Shown piece by piece: positions 1-8,496 of a stretch of DNA of 64,000 bases. The notes below the pieces were generated by a model. That model was given only the letters and a program-made list of their open reading frames with translations, did no database searches and had not been told where the DNA came from. The stretch is from Nocardia amamiensis (lineage in GTDB: Bacteria; Actinomycetota; Actinomycetes; Mycobacteriales; Mycobacteriaceae). The translations under genes were made by a program, and so were the position numbers. Where the stretch lies: the NCBI RefSeq assembly GCF_015477605.1, contig NZ_JADLQX010000031.1, positions 1-64,000 of the forward strand, given 5' to 3'. How positions within the stretch are numbered: position 1 is the first letter of the stretch; each line of letters starts with the position of its first letter.

Positions 1-447
1 CCCGACCCCGACACCACCGGCCCCGACACCACCCCCGAACCACTCACCACCACACCAGCAACCACCAAAGCCGAGACCGTCACCGGAGCAGAAACACGCA
101 TACGGCCACACCCAATCCCTCGACGTCGTCCGCGTCTCTCGGGACGGACGTATCCGCACGGGAGACAGCGGAGTCCTCCTTGCCGGGCCGTATCCCGACC
201 CTGCTCCACCTCGGCAGGTGAAGTGAACCTCCAATAACATACGGTACACAGTGTGCAGCAAATCGGCCCGTGAGTTGCGGAAACACACGATAACTTATCG
301 TCCGCGCGGCAACCTTGTCTCCAGGGTACCGGTCTCCGCGGCGATACGCCGTGACTCATCGCCGAGATACGTCTCGGTCCAAGCTCTTTCACGGGACCGC
401 CGGTTATGAACTCCGGAAAGCTTTCGGCCTCCGACCGCTTCGCGTCC
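1..447. other. Window edge, no confident gene
   Basis: No reading frame here is convincing. The first ~100 bases are ACC/CCC-rich. In frame +1 they read as a Pro/Thr/Asp-rich tail that stays open to a TAA at 235-237, which could be the 3' end of a truncated secreted or linker-rich protein. The second half of that frame becomes Arg/Pro-rich and does not look like protein. Both other plus frames and one minus frame are also open for part of the stretch, so strand and frame cannot be settled. Confidence 0.3.
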
Positions 448-2991
448 TCACGGACGCCGGGTGCGCTGCGGCTTTCGCGCGGCTTCCTCGGTCATCTGGG
501 CGCGCCGCTCGGCGGGCACCAGAGCGCGGATGTCCTCCCGCGAGCCGATCATCAGTTTCTGCAGGACCGCGGCCATCTGGGCGTCCACGGTCTTGAAGGA
601 GCTGCCGCGCCGCGCGGCGATCGCGGTGTTGGTCCAGCCCGCCGCGGCCAGCACGGCGACATCTTGTTCAGCCGTCGACAGTTCCTGCCAGCGTGAGGGC
701 CGATCACGCCGGACCGGGTGGTCGACCGGCAAACGGTCCAGTGCCAGGCTGCCCAGCGCCAGCTGCGCGACCTCGCCGAGCTCGGGCCGCAGCAACGCTC
801 CTTCTCGCTCCGCCACGGCGAAATCCTTCGCGCCGAGGACTTCTCGAGCAATCGCGGTGGCGGCGTCGGTCTCGGTCGCGAACGGTCCGAGATTGACGAT
901 GTTCACGCCGAGTTTGTGCCGCAGCGTAGCGGCGCCTCCGGCGAGCCGGGCGATGTCCCGCGCCCAGTCCGTCACGACGTCCGAGCGCTCGCCGGCCGCG
1001 GCGGTGATCAGGCGTGCCAGTGACCACGCGCGAACGTGGACGGCCCACACGGCGCCCCACTGATCGCGCATGGCCAGCTGCTTGGTCAGCGTCGTATGCC
1101 CCACGGCCAGTGCATCATTCGGGTCGCCGTGTTTGGTCAGTGCGATCGCCCAGGCCAATTCGGCCCAGGACTTGGCCCACCGCGCACCGGACCGATCCGC
1201 GTTGTCCAAGTGCCGCCGGGCGATCTCCAGCGCCTGCGTCGCCGTGCCGAGGAACGCGGCCGCCAACGCCTCGAACAACTCGCTCATCGCGGCGCCACCA
1301 CGGTCGCCGCGCGCGGCGAATTTCGATCGGGCGCGGGCGAATACCGCGATCGCGCGCACATCGCGACGCACCAGCATCAGTTCGCTGCCCCTGCTGAACT
1401 CGACCGCGGCGGGCAGATCGAGATCGCGTTCGGGGTGCTCGCGCCACCCCGAACGCGCGACGGGGTCCGGCACGCAGGTGGCGACGCACTCGTCGAGCAT
1501 GCGCTGGGCGTCGCCGTGCGCGCCCTGGCACATGCTGATCCACCCGATCAGCGCCAGCGCCGCGATCTGCAACTCGACCGGCTGCGGGTCGAGGCTACGG
1601 CTGGCGGCGAGCGTGCGCTCGGCCCATCGGCGCGGTTCGCGCAATGAGCCGGTGAAGAACGGGCTGCGCAGAGCGATGAGCCCGACCGCGATCTCCAAAC
1701 CGGTCGCGGCCTCCCCCGGCGTGCTGAGGCTGCCCTCGATGGCGCACAACAGGTTGTCCCAGGCCGCCCGGGCCCACTCGAGCAGGTCCTGCTCGGCCGG
1801 GCCGAACCATTCGGCCTGCGCGGTGACGACTTTGTCCCGGTAGTAGCGACGGTGCCTACTGGCCAACCGCGCGAATTCGGCGCCGCGTTCGCGCAAACGC
1901 TGCTGAGCGAACACTCGAACGCTCTCCAGCAGCGAGTAGCGCACCGTGGTCGCGGTCAGATGGACCGCAACCAGGGATTGATCCGCCAGCCGCTCGAGCA
2001 GGTCTTCGATCTCGGTACGGGCCAAGCCGCCGGGCTCCTCGTCGGCGCAGACGGCTTCGATCGCCTCCAGCTCGGCGCCGACGTCGAGCCCGGGCGTGTC
2101 CGCGTCCTCGTGATCGTCGTAACCGGCGGCGAACACCGACAACCGCTCCAACAGCAGCCGCTCCTGGTCCCCGCACAGGTCGTAGGACCAGCCGATGACG
2201 TCGCGAATGCCCTGGTGCCGTTCCTCGGCGCCGACCCGGGGCCCGTGCGACCAGCGCAGGCGCCGATCGCTCGCCTCCCCGCTGAGGTCACGCAGGATCA
2301 TCGCCAGCGGCTGGCGCAGCAGGCGCGCGGCGGCCAACCGGATATACAGCGGGTGATTGTGCACGTGCCTGCAGATCGCGGCGGCCGGCTCGACATCGCC
2401 GTCGGCGATGACGTGCCCGGTCAGTTCCGCCCGTGCGCGGAACAAGGTCAGCGCCTGCTGCTTGGACAGTGCGGGCACGGGCACGAGCTGCTCGTCGACC
2501 CAGCCGATCGCCTCTCGGCTGGTGGCCAGCACGGTGAGCCCGGGCGCCGCGTCGAGCAAGTCGGCGATCACCTGGCCCGCGCCCTGCAAGACGTGCTCGC
2601 AGTTGTCCATCACCAGGATCGTCTGCAGGGTGCGCCCGACCGCATCGCGACGCCGCAGCGTGTCGAGCACCGCCTCCCACGCCGACCGTCCAGAGAAGTC
2701 GGCGTCGATCAGCGACCGCGCGACCTGCTCCTCCACCGCACCCGCGTCCGCGTCGCGGGACAGCACTGCCAGCCGCACCCAGTGCACCGGCACCCGCCGC
2801 GCCTTGTGGAACCGGTGCACGGCCTCCGCCGCCAGTCTGGTCTTGCCGATGCCGCCCGCACCGATCAGGGTGACCAAGCGGGTCGCACCCAGCAGCGACA
2901 TCCCGATCTTCTCCAGCTCGCGTTCGCGGCCGACGAAATCGCTGGTTGTCGCGGGTGGGAGACCCGGACCCGATGCACGCCTTACCGACAC
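448..2991 (-). CDS. Large ATPase regulator: NB-ARC-like ATPase, TPR-like region, C-terminal LuxR-type HTH
   Basis: The protein has about 847 residues. After a short leader it begins a NTPase module (SDFVGRERELEKI), with Walker A GAGGIGKTRLA and Walker B TILVMDNCEHVL, then a long helical region of the kind that forms TPR-like repeats. It ends in a LuxR-like helix-turn-helix (LSTAEQDVAVLAAAGWTNTA...KTVDAQMAAVLQKL). This architecture is that of large actinobacterial ATP-dependent activators. I chose GTG at 2991 because it just precedes the conserved ATPase start. An ATG at 3171 would extend the protein, but it runs almost into the divergent start at 3187 and the added residues are low-complexity Arg/Ser. 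It is divergent from the flavin monooxygenase gene, which is the obvious candidate target. The ligand is unknown. Confidence 0.85.
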   Translation of the reverse strand: MSVRRASGPGLPPATTSDFVGRERELEKIGMSLLGATRLVTLIGAGGIGKTRLAAEAVHRFHKARRVPVHWVRLAVLSRDADAGAVEEQVARSLIDADFSGRSAWEAVLDTLRRRDAVGRTLQTILVMDNCEHVLQGAGQVIADLLDAAPGLTVLATSREAIGWVDEQLVPVPALSKQQALTLFRARAELTGHVIADGDVEPAAAICRHVHNHPLYIRLAAARLLRQPLAMILRDLSGEASDRRLRWSHGPRVGAEERHQGIRDVIGWSYDLCGDQERLLLERLSVFAAGYDDHEDADTPGLDVGAELEAIEAVCADEEPGGLARTEIEDLLERLADQSLVAVHLTATTVRYSLLESVRVFAQQRLRERGAEFARLASRHRRYYRDKVVTAQAEWFGPAEQDLLEWARAAWDNLLCAIEGSLSTPGEAATGLEIAVGLIALRSPFFTGSLREPRRWAERTLAASRSLDPQPVELQIAALALIGWISMCQGAHGDAQRMLDECVATCVPDPVARSGWREHPERDLDLPAAVEFSRGSELMLVRRDVRAIAVFARARSKFAARGDRGGAAMSELFEALAAAFLGTATQALEIARRHLDNADRSGARWAKSWAELAWAIALTKHGDPNDALAVGHTTLTKQLAMRDQWGAVWAVHVRAWSLARLITAAAGERSDVVTDWARDIARLAGGAATLRHKLGVNIVNLGPFATETDAATAIAREVLGAKDFAVAEREGALLRPELGEVAQLALGSLALDRLPVDHPVRRDRPSRWQELSTAEQDVAVLAAAGWTNTAIAARRGSSFKTVDAQMAAVLQKLMIGSREDIRALVPAERRAQMTEEAARKPQRTRRP

Positions 2992-3186
2992 AGCAGTGCA
3001 GCGTAGTCGGCCTGCGGACCGGAACGCTCCGGGGAACGAGCGGGCGACAGAGCGGGCATCAGCCCATACCGATCGGCCCGGGATGCTGTCCCGGCGGCCG
3101 GCCAGGTCTCTACCGATGTGGCGCACCCACCTATTCCTCGACGATTCCGCTATCGCCGCAATCGATCTCACGACCGAAAGGACGCC

Positions 3187-4392
3187 ATGGTGGGACAGGT
3201 ACAGGTACTCGGAGCGGGCGAATGCGGGCTAACCCTCGCCCATTGTCTCGTGCGCGGCGGTAGCTCGGTCACGCTCGTGACCGACCGCGACGCCGAAGCG
3301 ATCCTCGCGGGCACGGTGACCAGCACGCAGGTCAAGTTCCCTCGGACGCTCGACCTCGAATCGGATGCGGGCCTGGGCTTCTGGCGGACCAGCGCGCCGA
3401 ACATCGAGGGCATCCGGTTCACCATGGCGGTCGACCGCACGGCCGTGGCCACCTGGGCCGGACGCTTGCCCCGGCCGGCGCAGAGCGTGGACCAGCGGAC
3501 CGTCTTCGCACGCTGGCTGAGCGAATTCCTGGCCGCGGGCGGGGACCTGCGCGTCGCCGATCCATCGGTGACGGACGTCGACCGCGCCGCCGCCGACTAC
3601 GACCTCACCGTGGTGACCCGCGCGTCACGCGAACTCGCCGCCTGTTTCGAGGACGACCCGGCGTGGACGGTGCCCGCCGCGCCCCAGCGGCGGCTCGCGG
3701 TGCTGTACCTCGACGGCGTCCAGCCCGATCCGCACCACCTCGGCACCTACACCGCACTACCCGAACACGGTGAGGTGATCTCCTATCCCGGACTGACCGG
3801 ACGACCGGGCCAGGAACGCCGCTGCGAGATCACGCTTTTCGAGGCGCGGCCGGGTGGCGCCCTCGACGTCTTCGACCAGCACGGCACACCGGCGCAACGA
3901 TTGCGGCAGGCCAAGCAGCTCATCGACGAGCACCTGCCCGCCGAGCTCGCCGAGCGGTATCGCGGCGCCGAGCTCACCGACGCCGGAGCGACGCTGGTCG
4001 GGGCCGTGGCACCGGCCATGCGCAGGCCGGTCGGCACCCTGCCCTCGGGCAGTCCGGTGCTCGGCGGCGGCGACGTCGTCTGCCGGATGGATCCGGGCGG
4101 CGCGCAGGGCGCCAACAATGCCGTGCACTGCGCCATCCGCTACGCGGAGGCGATCCTGCACACGCCCGACGGACGCTACGACAGGGACTGGATGGAGTGG
4201 GCGGCGGCGCCGTGGCTCACCGCCGTCGCGCATCCCGCGGCGCGATGGACCGCGACCGTGCTCGACCCACCTCCGGCGATGCAGGAACTGATGCTGGCCG
4301 CGCAGCACGATTCGACGCTGGCCGATGCGTTCGCCGCCACCTTCGCGCGGCCGTCCAGTATGGCGCAGTTCGCGGCGGCCGCCCCCTCCTGA
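3187..4392 (+). CDS. Styrene/indole monooxygenase-like flavoprotein (StyA family)
   Basis: The protein has 401 residues. It opens with a Rossmann FAD-binding motif (QVLGAGECGLTLAHCL, GxGxxG) and a StyA-type substrate-binding segment (TQVKFPRTLDLESDAGLGFW, INIEG-like region after it), with a late FAD-site stretch DVVCRMDPGGAQGANNAVHC. Members of this group use reduced FAD from a separate reductase to epoxidise or hydroxylate aromatic alkenes or indoles. No StyB-type reductase is encoded nearby, so an external flavin reductase would be needed. I chose ATG 3187 because it follows AAAGGAC and starts directly at the Rossmann fold. A longer frame opens at 3118 without a ribosome site. The substrate is not predictable from the sequence. 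Confidence 0.82.
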   Translation: MVGQVQVLGAGECGLTLAHCLVRGGSSVTLVTDRDAEAILAGTVTSTQVKFPRTLDLESDAGLGFWRTSAPNIEGIRFTMAVDRTAVATWAGRLPRPAQSVDQRTVFARWLSEFLAAGGDLRVADPSVTDVDRAAADYDLTVVTRASRELAACFEDDPAWTVPAAPQRRLAVLYLDGVQPDPHHLGTYTALPEHGEVISYPGLTGRPGQERRCEITLFEARPGGALDVFDQHGTPAQRLRQAKQLIDEHLPAELAERYRGAELTDAGATLVGAVAPAMRRPVGTLPSGSPVLGGGDVVCRMDPGGAQGANNAVHCAIRYAEAILHTPDGRYDRDWMEWAAAPWLTAVAHPAARWTATVLDPPPAMQELMLAAQHDSTLADAFAATFARPSSMAQFAAAAPS

Positions 4393-4410
4393 GCCGTCGC
4401 GGGTGCGGTG

Positions 4411-5667
4411 TCACGGATGCCAGGGTGGGGTCTCGGGGAAGACGACCGGAAGCGCGGTCAGGGCTCGATGGAAAGGCCCTGGCCGCCAGGTCAATTCGTG
4501 CACCGGGACGGCCGGCCGCAGTTCCGGCAGCGCGTCCAGCAGCTGGTCGATCGCGTTCTGTCCGATCAAGTAGGCCGGGGTGCGGGCCGGACAGGCGTGC
4601 GGCCCGGCGCCCCACGCCAAATGCGACCGGTTTCCGCTGTGATTCTCGGCGCTGATCGCCGGATCGTTGTTACACGCAGCGAAACTGACGACGACCGGTT
4701 GATGGGCGGGCAGCCACACATCGTCGATCAGGATCGGCTGACGCGGGTAGGTGACGGAGAAGTTGGCCATCGGCGGGTCGGTGAACAGCACCTCGTCCAA
4801 GGCGTCGCGGGTGGACAGGCTCCCGCCGAGGACGTGGCCGCCGAAACGGTCGTCGGTCAGGATCAGTACGAGGCTGTTGACGATCAGGTTCTGTAGCGGC
4901 TCGATGCCCGCACCGTAGAGCACGACGAGCTGGTGGATCAGCTCCGCGTCGTCGAGGCGGGCCGGGTGCTGCAGCAGGCGGGTGGTGATGTCGTCGCCCG
5001 GTTCGGCGCGCTTGAGTTCGAGCAGCCGCAGCAGCGCGGCGCTGAGCATGCGATTGCCCGCTTCGGCGTCGACGCCGTCGAACACCGCGGCGGTCGCGGC
5101 GGCGACCTCCTTCCCGATCTCCGGTGGGCATCCCAGCATCGCGTTGATCACCTCGAAGGCGAGCGGTAACGCGTACTGGGAGACCAGATCGGCGCTGCCC
5201 GTCGTGCAGAAGGTGTTGATCAGCGGCACGGCGATCCGCTCCACCGTGGCGTGCAGGGCGTGCAGATCAACGGCATTGATGGCCGCGGTGTTGGCCTCGC
5301 GGTAACGGGCATGCTCGGCGCCCACGCTGCGCATCGCGTTGGGCCGCCATTCCAGCACCGGCAGCACCGGGCAGTCGGCGGGTACGCTCGCCTGCCAGGT
5401 ACGCGGATCGGCCGGGAAATGCTGTGGGTCGTGCAGGATTCGCACAGCGGTGCGATAACTGAGCACCAGTGTCGCGGGCACGCCGGGCGCCAACTCCACG
5501 GGCGCCAGCGAACCGTAACGTGCCCGCATGTCCCGGTATGCCCGATGCGGATCGGCCGCGAACTCCCTGGAGTGCAGCGGTATTCGTTCGACGTCGGTGT
5601 CGATCGGCGAACCATGATGTGCGCCAGTAGTGTTGCTGGCCGGGACGAGATCTCGGGGCGTGGTCAA
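4411..5667 (-). CDS. Cytochrome P450, CYP157-like, K-helix Arg missing
   Basis: This is a 418-residue P450 if it starts at TTG 5667, which has GGGAG 7 bases upstream; an ATG at 5769 would add 34 poorly structured residues. The haem loop reads HLAWGAGPHACPAR, with the thiolate Cys followed by Pro rather than Gly. The I-helix reads GAGIEPLQN, so the usual acid-Thr pair is Glu-Pro. In the K-helix the universal ExxR is EVLF (ALDEVLFTDPPMANF), so the Arg is Phe. These deviations match the CYP157 family, which in Streptomyces is usually encoded in conservons (cvnA-E). No cvnA-D genes lie nearby. It is convergent with the flavin monooxygenase, 18 bases apart. Substrate and redox partner are unknown. 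Confidence 0.9.
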   Translation of the reverse strand: MTTPRDLVPASNTTGAHHGSPIDTDVERIPLHSREFAADPHRAYRDMRARYGSLAPVELAPGVPATLVLSYRTAVRILHDPQHFPADPRTWQASVPADCPVLPVLEWRPNAMRSVGAEHARYREANTAAINAVDLHALHATVERIAVPLINTFCTTGSADLVSQYALPLAFEVINAMLGCPPEIGKEVAAATAAVFDGVDAEAGNRMLSAALLRLLELKRAEPGDDITTRLLQHPARLDDAELIHQLVVLYGAGIEPLQNLIVNSLVLILTDDRFGGHVLGGSLSTRDALDEVLFTDPPMANFSVTYPRQPILIDDVWLPAHQPVVVSFAACNNDPAISAENHSGNRSHLAWGAGPHACPARTPAYLIGQNAIDQLLDALPELRPAVPVHELTWRPGPFHRALTALPVVFPETPPWHP

Positions 5668-6200
5668 CGCGCGACTCCCACAGTTGAAGCGAATTCGGCG
5701 GTCGGGCGAACTCGGCACGGACCGTCCGACGCCGCTGTCGTCCGGTTCTGCGGTGCACCAGCGCGACATGAGCTCCCGACCGCGGTTCTGATCGACACAC
5801 AGGATGGTCAGGTAGGTATGCCATCGGCATCGGTAGCGGCGGATGACCTGCGCTTATGCAGCTCACTCAGAATGTTTCACAACGGGATTCGCGGCTACCG
5901 CGTCAAAGGCGTGGACGCGGTGGGATGGCTGTATCGACGGTCCACACCGTCACCTGTGCTATGGCCAGTCCACCGGCGCGAGCGGAGCGATCCTCGCACA
6001 CAGCGCAATTCGTTCACGATGCTGTCGATTCGCTGTACCGAGCTCGGCTCGAGCACCGGTCCGGTACGAGTCCGACGCCGCTGGTGAAGCGCGGCGGAAC
6101 AGCTCATATCGAAGGGAGCACAAGCACTTCGGCGCGCAGGGCCTGGTGTATAACTTCCATCGGCCCGGTCGACTCCACCGACAAGCGATAGCGAGACACG
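5668..6200. other. Gene-free stretch upstream of the P450
   Basis: About 530 bases without a supportable gene. The only structure I see is a short perfect inverted repeat, ATGCC-ATC-GGCAT, at 5818-5830, about 150 bases upstream of the P450 start. It could be an operator but is short enough to arise by chance. The region is somewhat less GC-rich than its neighbours. Confidence 0.4.
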
Positions 6201-6596
6201 ATGCACGGTTACCTGAACCAGGTCTCCCACGGCACCACCCCCTCCGGCTATCCGACACGCGAACCCGAAGTTCGCGTGGTCGAGCCGCCGCGCAAGGGGG
6301 ATCTGGTCGTCAGCGCGCTGCTGTGGCTACTGCCCGCGGCGCTGGCCACGATGTCGGTGGTACTCGCGCCGTGGTTCCTGATGGCGGGCGGCATCTGCGC
6401 GTCCAAGCCCGACTGCCGGGTCGACACGAGCGCGGGCGTATGGATCATGGTGGGCGGCGGAATTTTCGGATTCGCCGTCGGCGCGGCACTGTCCGCCACG
6501 GCGGCCAGGCACGGGCGTGCACTCTTCCCCGGCGCGCTGGTCGGTGCCTTGCTGGTCCTGCTGGCGTGGTTCGCCGCCTCGTTCGTCATGGGCTGA
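6201..6596 (+). CDS. Small membrane protein, unknown function
   Basis: The protein has 131 residues. A polar N-terminal tail of about 33 residues is followed by three predicted membrane segments: roughly 34-60 (VSALLWLLPAALATMSVVLA), 75-97 (GVWIMVGGGIFGFAVGAAL) and 104-128. Two cysteines (ICASKPDCRV) lie in the loop after the first segment and may form a disulfide outside the cell. It shows no enzyme motif and I do not recognise a named family. It stands alone, with a hairpin immediately after its stop, so it is probably monocistronic. Confidence 0.7.
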   Translation: MHGYLNQVSHGTTPSGYPTREPEVRVVEPPRKGDLVVSALLWLLPAALATMSVVLAPWFLMAGGICASKPDCRVDTSAGVWIMVGGGIFGFAVGAALSATAARHGRALFPGALVGALLVLLAWFAASFVMG

Positions 6597-6630
6597 CCTT
6601 CCCGGCTCGGCGACGGAGACGCCGGGAAGG
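6597..6630 (+). terminator. Hairpin terminator after the small membrane protein
   Basis: The inverted repeat CCTTCCCGGC (6597-6606) / GCCGGGAAGG (6621-6630) has 10-base perfect arms and a 14-base loop. It begins at the base after the stop codon. There is no U-tract, which is common for actinobacterial terminators. Confidence 0.65.
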
Positions 6631-6731
6631 GGACCCCATCCCGCGGTGTCCGTTCGCCGGAATCACCGCACAATGCGAACTCGACCTGACAACCCGCGCT
6701 GCCTGCGCGCGTCCTTTGCCACCATAGAGGG

Positions 6732-7538
6732 GTGGGCCAGATCCGGATCGGCACGTCAGGATGGGTATATCCGCCCTGGCGGGGGACGTTCTATCCCGCG
6801 GGCGTGCGGCACAAGCGCGAGCTGGCCTATCTGTCGGAGCGACTCGACAGCGTCGAGATCAACGGCTCCTTCTATTCGCTGCAACGCCCGTCCAGCTACC
6901 GCAACTGGGCGGAGCAGACCCCGGACGACTTCGTGTTCGCGGTGAAGGGCAGTCGCTTCATCACCCACATGAAAAGGCTGCGGGACGGCGACGAGCCGCT
7001 GGCGAACTTCCTCGCGTCCGGCCCCTTGGCGCTGGGGCCCAAGCTCGGTCCGATGCTGTGGCAACTGCCACCGACCTTCCCCTTCGACTCCGACGTGCTC
7101 GACGCCTTCCTCTCCAGGCTGCCCCGCAGCACCGAGGAGGCCGCGGTGATCGCGCGAGGGCACGATCACCGCGTCGACCCCGCACACACCAGCACCGATG
7201 CCGACCGGCCGATGCGGCACGCACTGGAGATCCGGCACGCCAGCTTCCTGACCCCGGCGTTCACAGACCTGCTCACCCGCCACGGTGTGGCGCTCGTCGT
7301 CGCCGACGCGGCAGGCAAGTATCCGCTGATCGAAGAGGTCACCGCTGATTTCGTCTATATCCGGTTGCACGGGCACGACGAGCTCTACGTCAGCGGCTAC
7401 ACCGACGAAGGCCTGGACATGTGGGCGGAGAAGATCCGTTCCTGGGCTCGATTCGGCGATGTGTACACGTATTTCGACAACGACGCGAAGGTGATGGCGC
7501 CCCGCGACGCCATCGCATTGCGGGCACGGCTGACGTAA
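6732..7538 (+). CDS. DUF72 family protein (YecE-like TIM barrel)
   Basis: The protein has 268 residues. It opens with the typical DUF72 start (IRIGTSGWVYPPWRGTFYP), continues with VEINGSFYSLQRPSSYRNW and FVFAVKGSRFITHMKRL, and ends with YVYFDNDAK-type residues (YTYFDNDAKVMAPRDA). Family members adopt a TIM-barrel fold; their biochemical role is not settled. The length is normal for the family. The start is GTG at 6732, preceded by GAGGGG. There is no obvious operon partner. A degraded gene follows downstream. Confidence 0.9.
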   Translation: MGQIRIGTSGWVYPPWRGTFYPAGVRHKRELAYLSERLDSVEINGSFYSLQRPSSYRNWAEQTPDDFVFAVKGSRFITHMKRLRDGDEPLANFLASGPLALGPKLGPMLWQLPPTFPFDSDVLDAFLSRLPRSTEEAAVIARGHDHRVDPAHTSTDADRPMRHALEIRHASFLTPAFTDLLTRHGVALVVADAAGKYPLIEEVTADFVYIRLHGHDELYVSGYTDEGLDMWAEKIRSWARFGDVYTYFDNDAKVMAPRDAIALRARLT

Positions 7539-7670
7539 ACGGTCGCGCGGAAATGATTCCGGATTTCGCCTGCCTCAGTTCGTTCTCCATCGTCGCGCGC
7601 GGGTCGGAAGAAGCGCGGCGGATGCCGAGAGAATGGTCGATGGTGTGTCGACAAGAGGGAGGTGACGCCG

Positions 7671-7790
7671 GTGCGGCAAATTGCGGTATGCGGGCCGAGA
7701 GAGTGCTCGTCGCAGGAAGCGGAGTGGGCGCGTGCGGTGGGCGAGCTTTTGGCTGCCGCAGGAAACGGACTCATCTTCCAGTGGCGCACT
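7671..7790 (+). pseudogene. Remnant of a SLOG/TIGR00725-like Rossmann protein
   Basis: GTG at 7671, preceded by AGGGAGG at 8 bases, starts a frame reading VRQIAVCGPRECSSQEAEWA and then RAVGELLAAAGN. This resembles the first beta-alpha unit of TIGR00725/lysine-decarboxylase-like (SLOG) Rossmann proteins, where a Gly-rich turn (CGG/GxGGVM) should follow. Instead the frame runs into Trp/Arg-rich sequence and then through the antisense of the next gene. About 35 residues of a normally ~150-residue protein remain, so I read it as a gene broken by deletion. The family assignment rests on a short stretch. Confidence 0.45.
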
Positions 7791-7867
7791 TGGGCGGGCG
7801 CTGTCGAGGCCGCGCGGCGACGAGGACCGCTGGGTGGCCGGGAGCAAGGCCCGCGCCGAGCCGGTGA

Positions 7868-8191
7868 CTACGCCGACTGGCGCAGTGGATGCAGCGCGGC
7901 AAGCGCGCGCAGTGCGTCGGCGCGCGAGATGGGCTGGTCGTTTTCCAGGGCGGCCAGTTCCAGCTCGATCCAGTCGCGAAGCAACGCGGACATCGTCACG
8001 TTGCGCTGCTCGGCGGCCTTCTTCACCCGCTGATGCAGGTCGAGCGGGATGCGCAGCGAGGTGGTGACGGTGACCGTGTCCTCGGCGCGCAGCGGCGGCG
8101 GCAGCTCGGCCGGATCCACCGGCGCGTCGGTGTATTCGAGGCCGGATAGGAAGTCCTGGACGTCCTTCGGATTCGTCGGGTAGTCAGTCAT
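7868..8191 (-). CDS. Probable antitoxin, ribbon-helix-helix (CopG-like)
   Basis: The protein has 107 residues. The N-terminal ~40 are acidic and Pro-rich. A ribbon-helix-helix core follows: beta strand VTVTTSLRIPLDLHQRVKKA, then AAEQRNVTMSALLRDWIELE. A helical tail closes it. Such proteins bind operator DNA and neutralise a partner toxin. The gene overlaps the upstream ORF by 8 bases (8184-8191), which implies translational coupling. The order is toxin then antitoxin, as in higBA and brnTA. The antitoxin role is inferred from fold and context. Confidence 0.7.
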   Translation of the reverse strand: MTDYPTNPKDVQDFLSGLEYTDAPVDPAELPPPLRAEDTVTVTTSLRIPLDLHQRVKKAAEQRNVTMSALLRDWIELELAALENDQPISRADALRALAALHPLRQSA

Positions 8192-8462
8192 CAGCGTGCT
8201 CCCAGCGCTCGAGTTCGGCCACCTGGGACTCGGTCATCTCGACCGCGCCCAGGATGTCCCACTGCCAGCCTTCGGTGCGGCGGACAGCGACGATCAGTGG
8301 CCGGCCCGTCTCGGTGCGGCCCCAGACCGTCAGCACCGAGAGCTCGTTCCGGCCACGCGCCTGCCGAGGCCATCGGCGGGCACCCATGAGCACCTGCAGC
8401 ACTTCGCGAGGGTCGATCCCCACCAGCGACAACAGTGCCCACTCGGGCCAGTTATAACCCAC
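8184..8462 (-). CDS. Probable toxin of a type II toxin-antitoxin pair
   Basis: The protein has 92 residues, starts at GTG 8462, and carries many strand-forming residues: ALLSLVGIDPREVLQVLMGA, then LTVWGRTETGRPLIVAVRRT, then WQWDILGAVEMTESQVAELE. The size, the basic-aromatic composition and the layout (a 'DPREV' helix followed by two strands) recall RelE/BrnT-fold toxins, but I cannot match it to a named family with certainty. It comes first in a two-gene unit with an overlapping RHH gene. The promoter looks leaderless and overlaps a palindrome, consistent with autorepression. Alternatively it is a conserved actinobacterial protein without toxic activity. Confidence 0.6.
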   Translation of the reverse strand: MGYNWPEWALLSLVGIDPREVLQVLMGARRWPRQARGRNELSVLTVWGRTETGRPLIVAVRRTEGWQWDILGAVEMTESQVAELERWEHADD

Positions 8463-8470
8463 GATCAGCG

Positions 8471-8486
8471 ATAATACAAGTGTATT
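8471..8486 (-). promoter_or_regulatory. Promoter -10 and operator of the toxin-antitoxin pair
   Basis: On the minus strand TATTAT (8476-8471) lies 8 bases before the GTG start, the spacing expected for a leaderless transcript, and no Shine-Dalgarno precedes that GTG. The inverted repeat AATACA-AG-TGTATT (8473-8486) overlaps this -10 box, so a bound RHH antitoxin would block the polymerase. The stretch is strikingly AT-rich for this genome. Confidence 0.6.
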
Positions 8487-8496
8487 GCAATAGGGC

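Noticed and set aside
1..300. tRNA gene or tRNA-adjacent artefact at the window start
   Set aside because: One frame contains an RIRTGDSG-like phrase seen in spurious ORFs, but I see no T-loop GGTTCGA-type sequence or acceptor stem.
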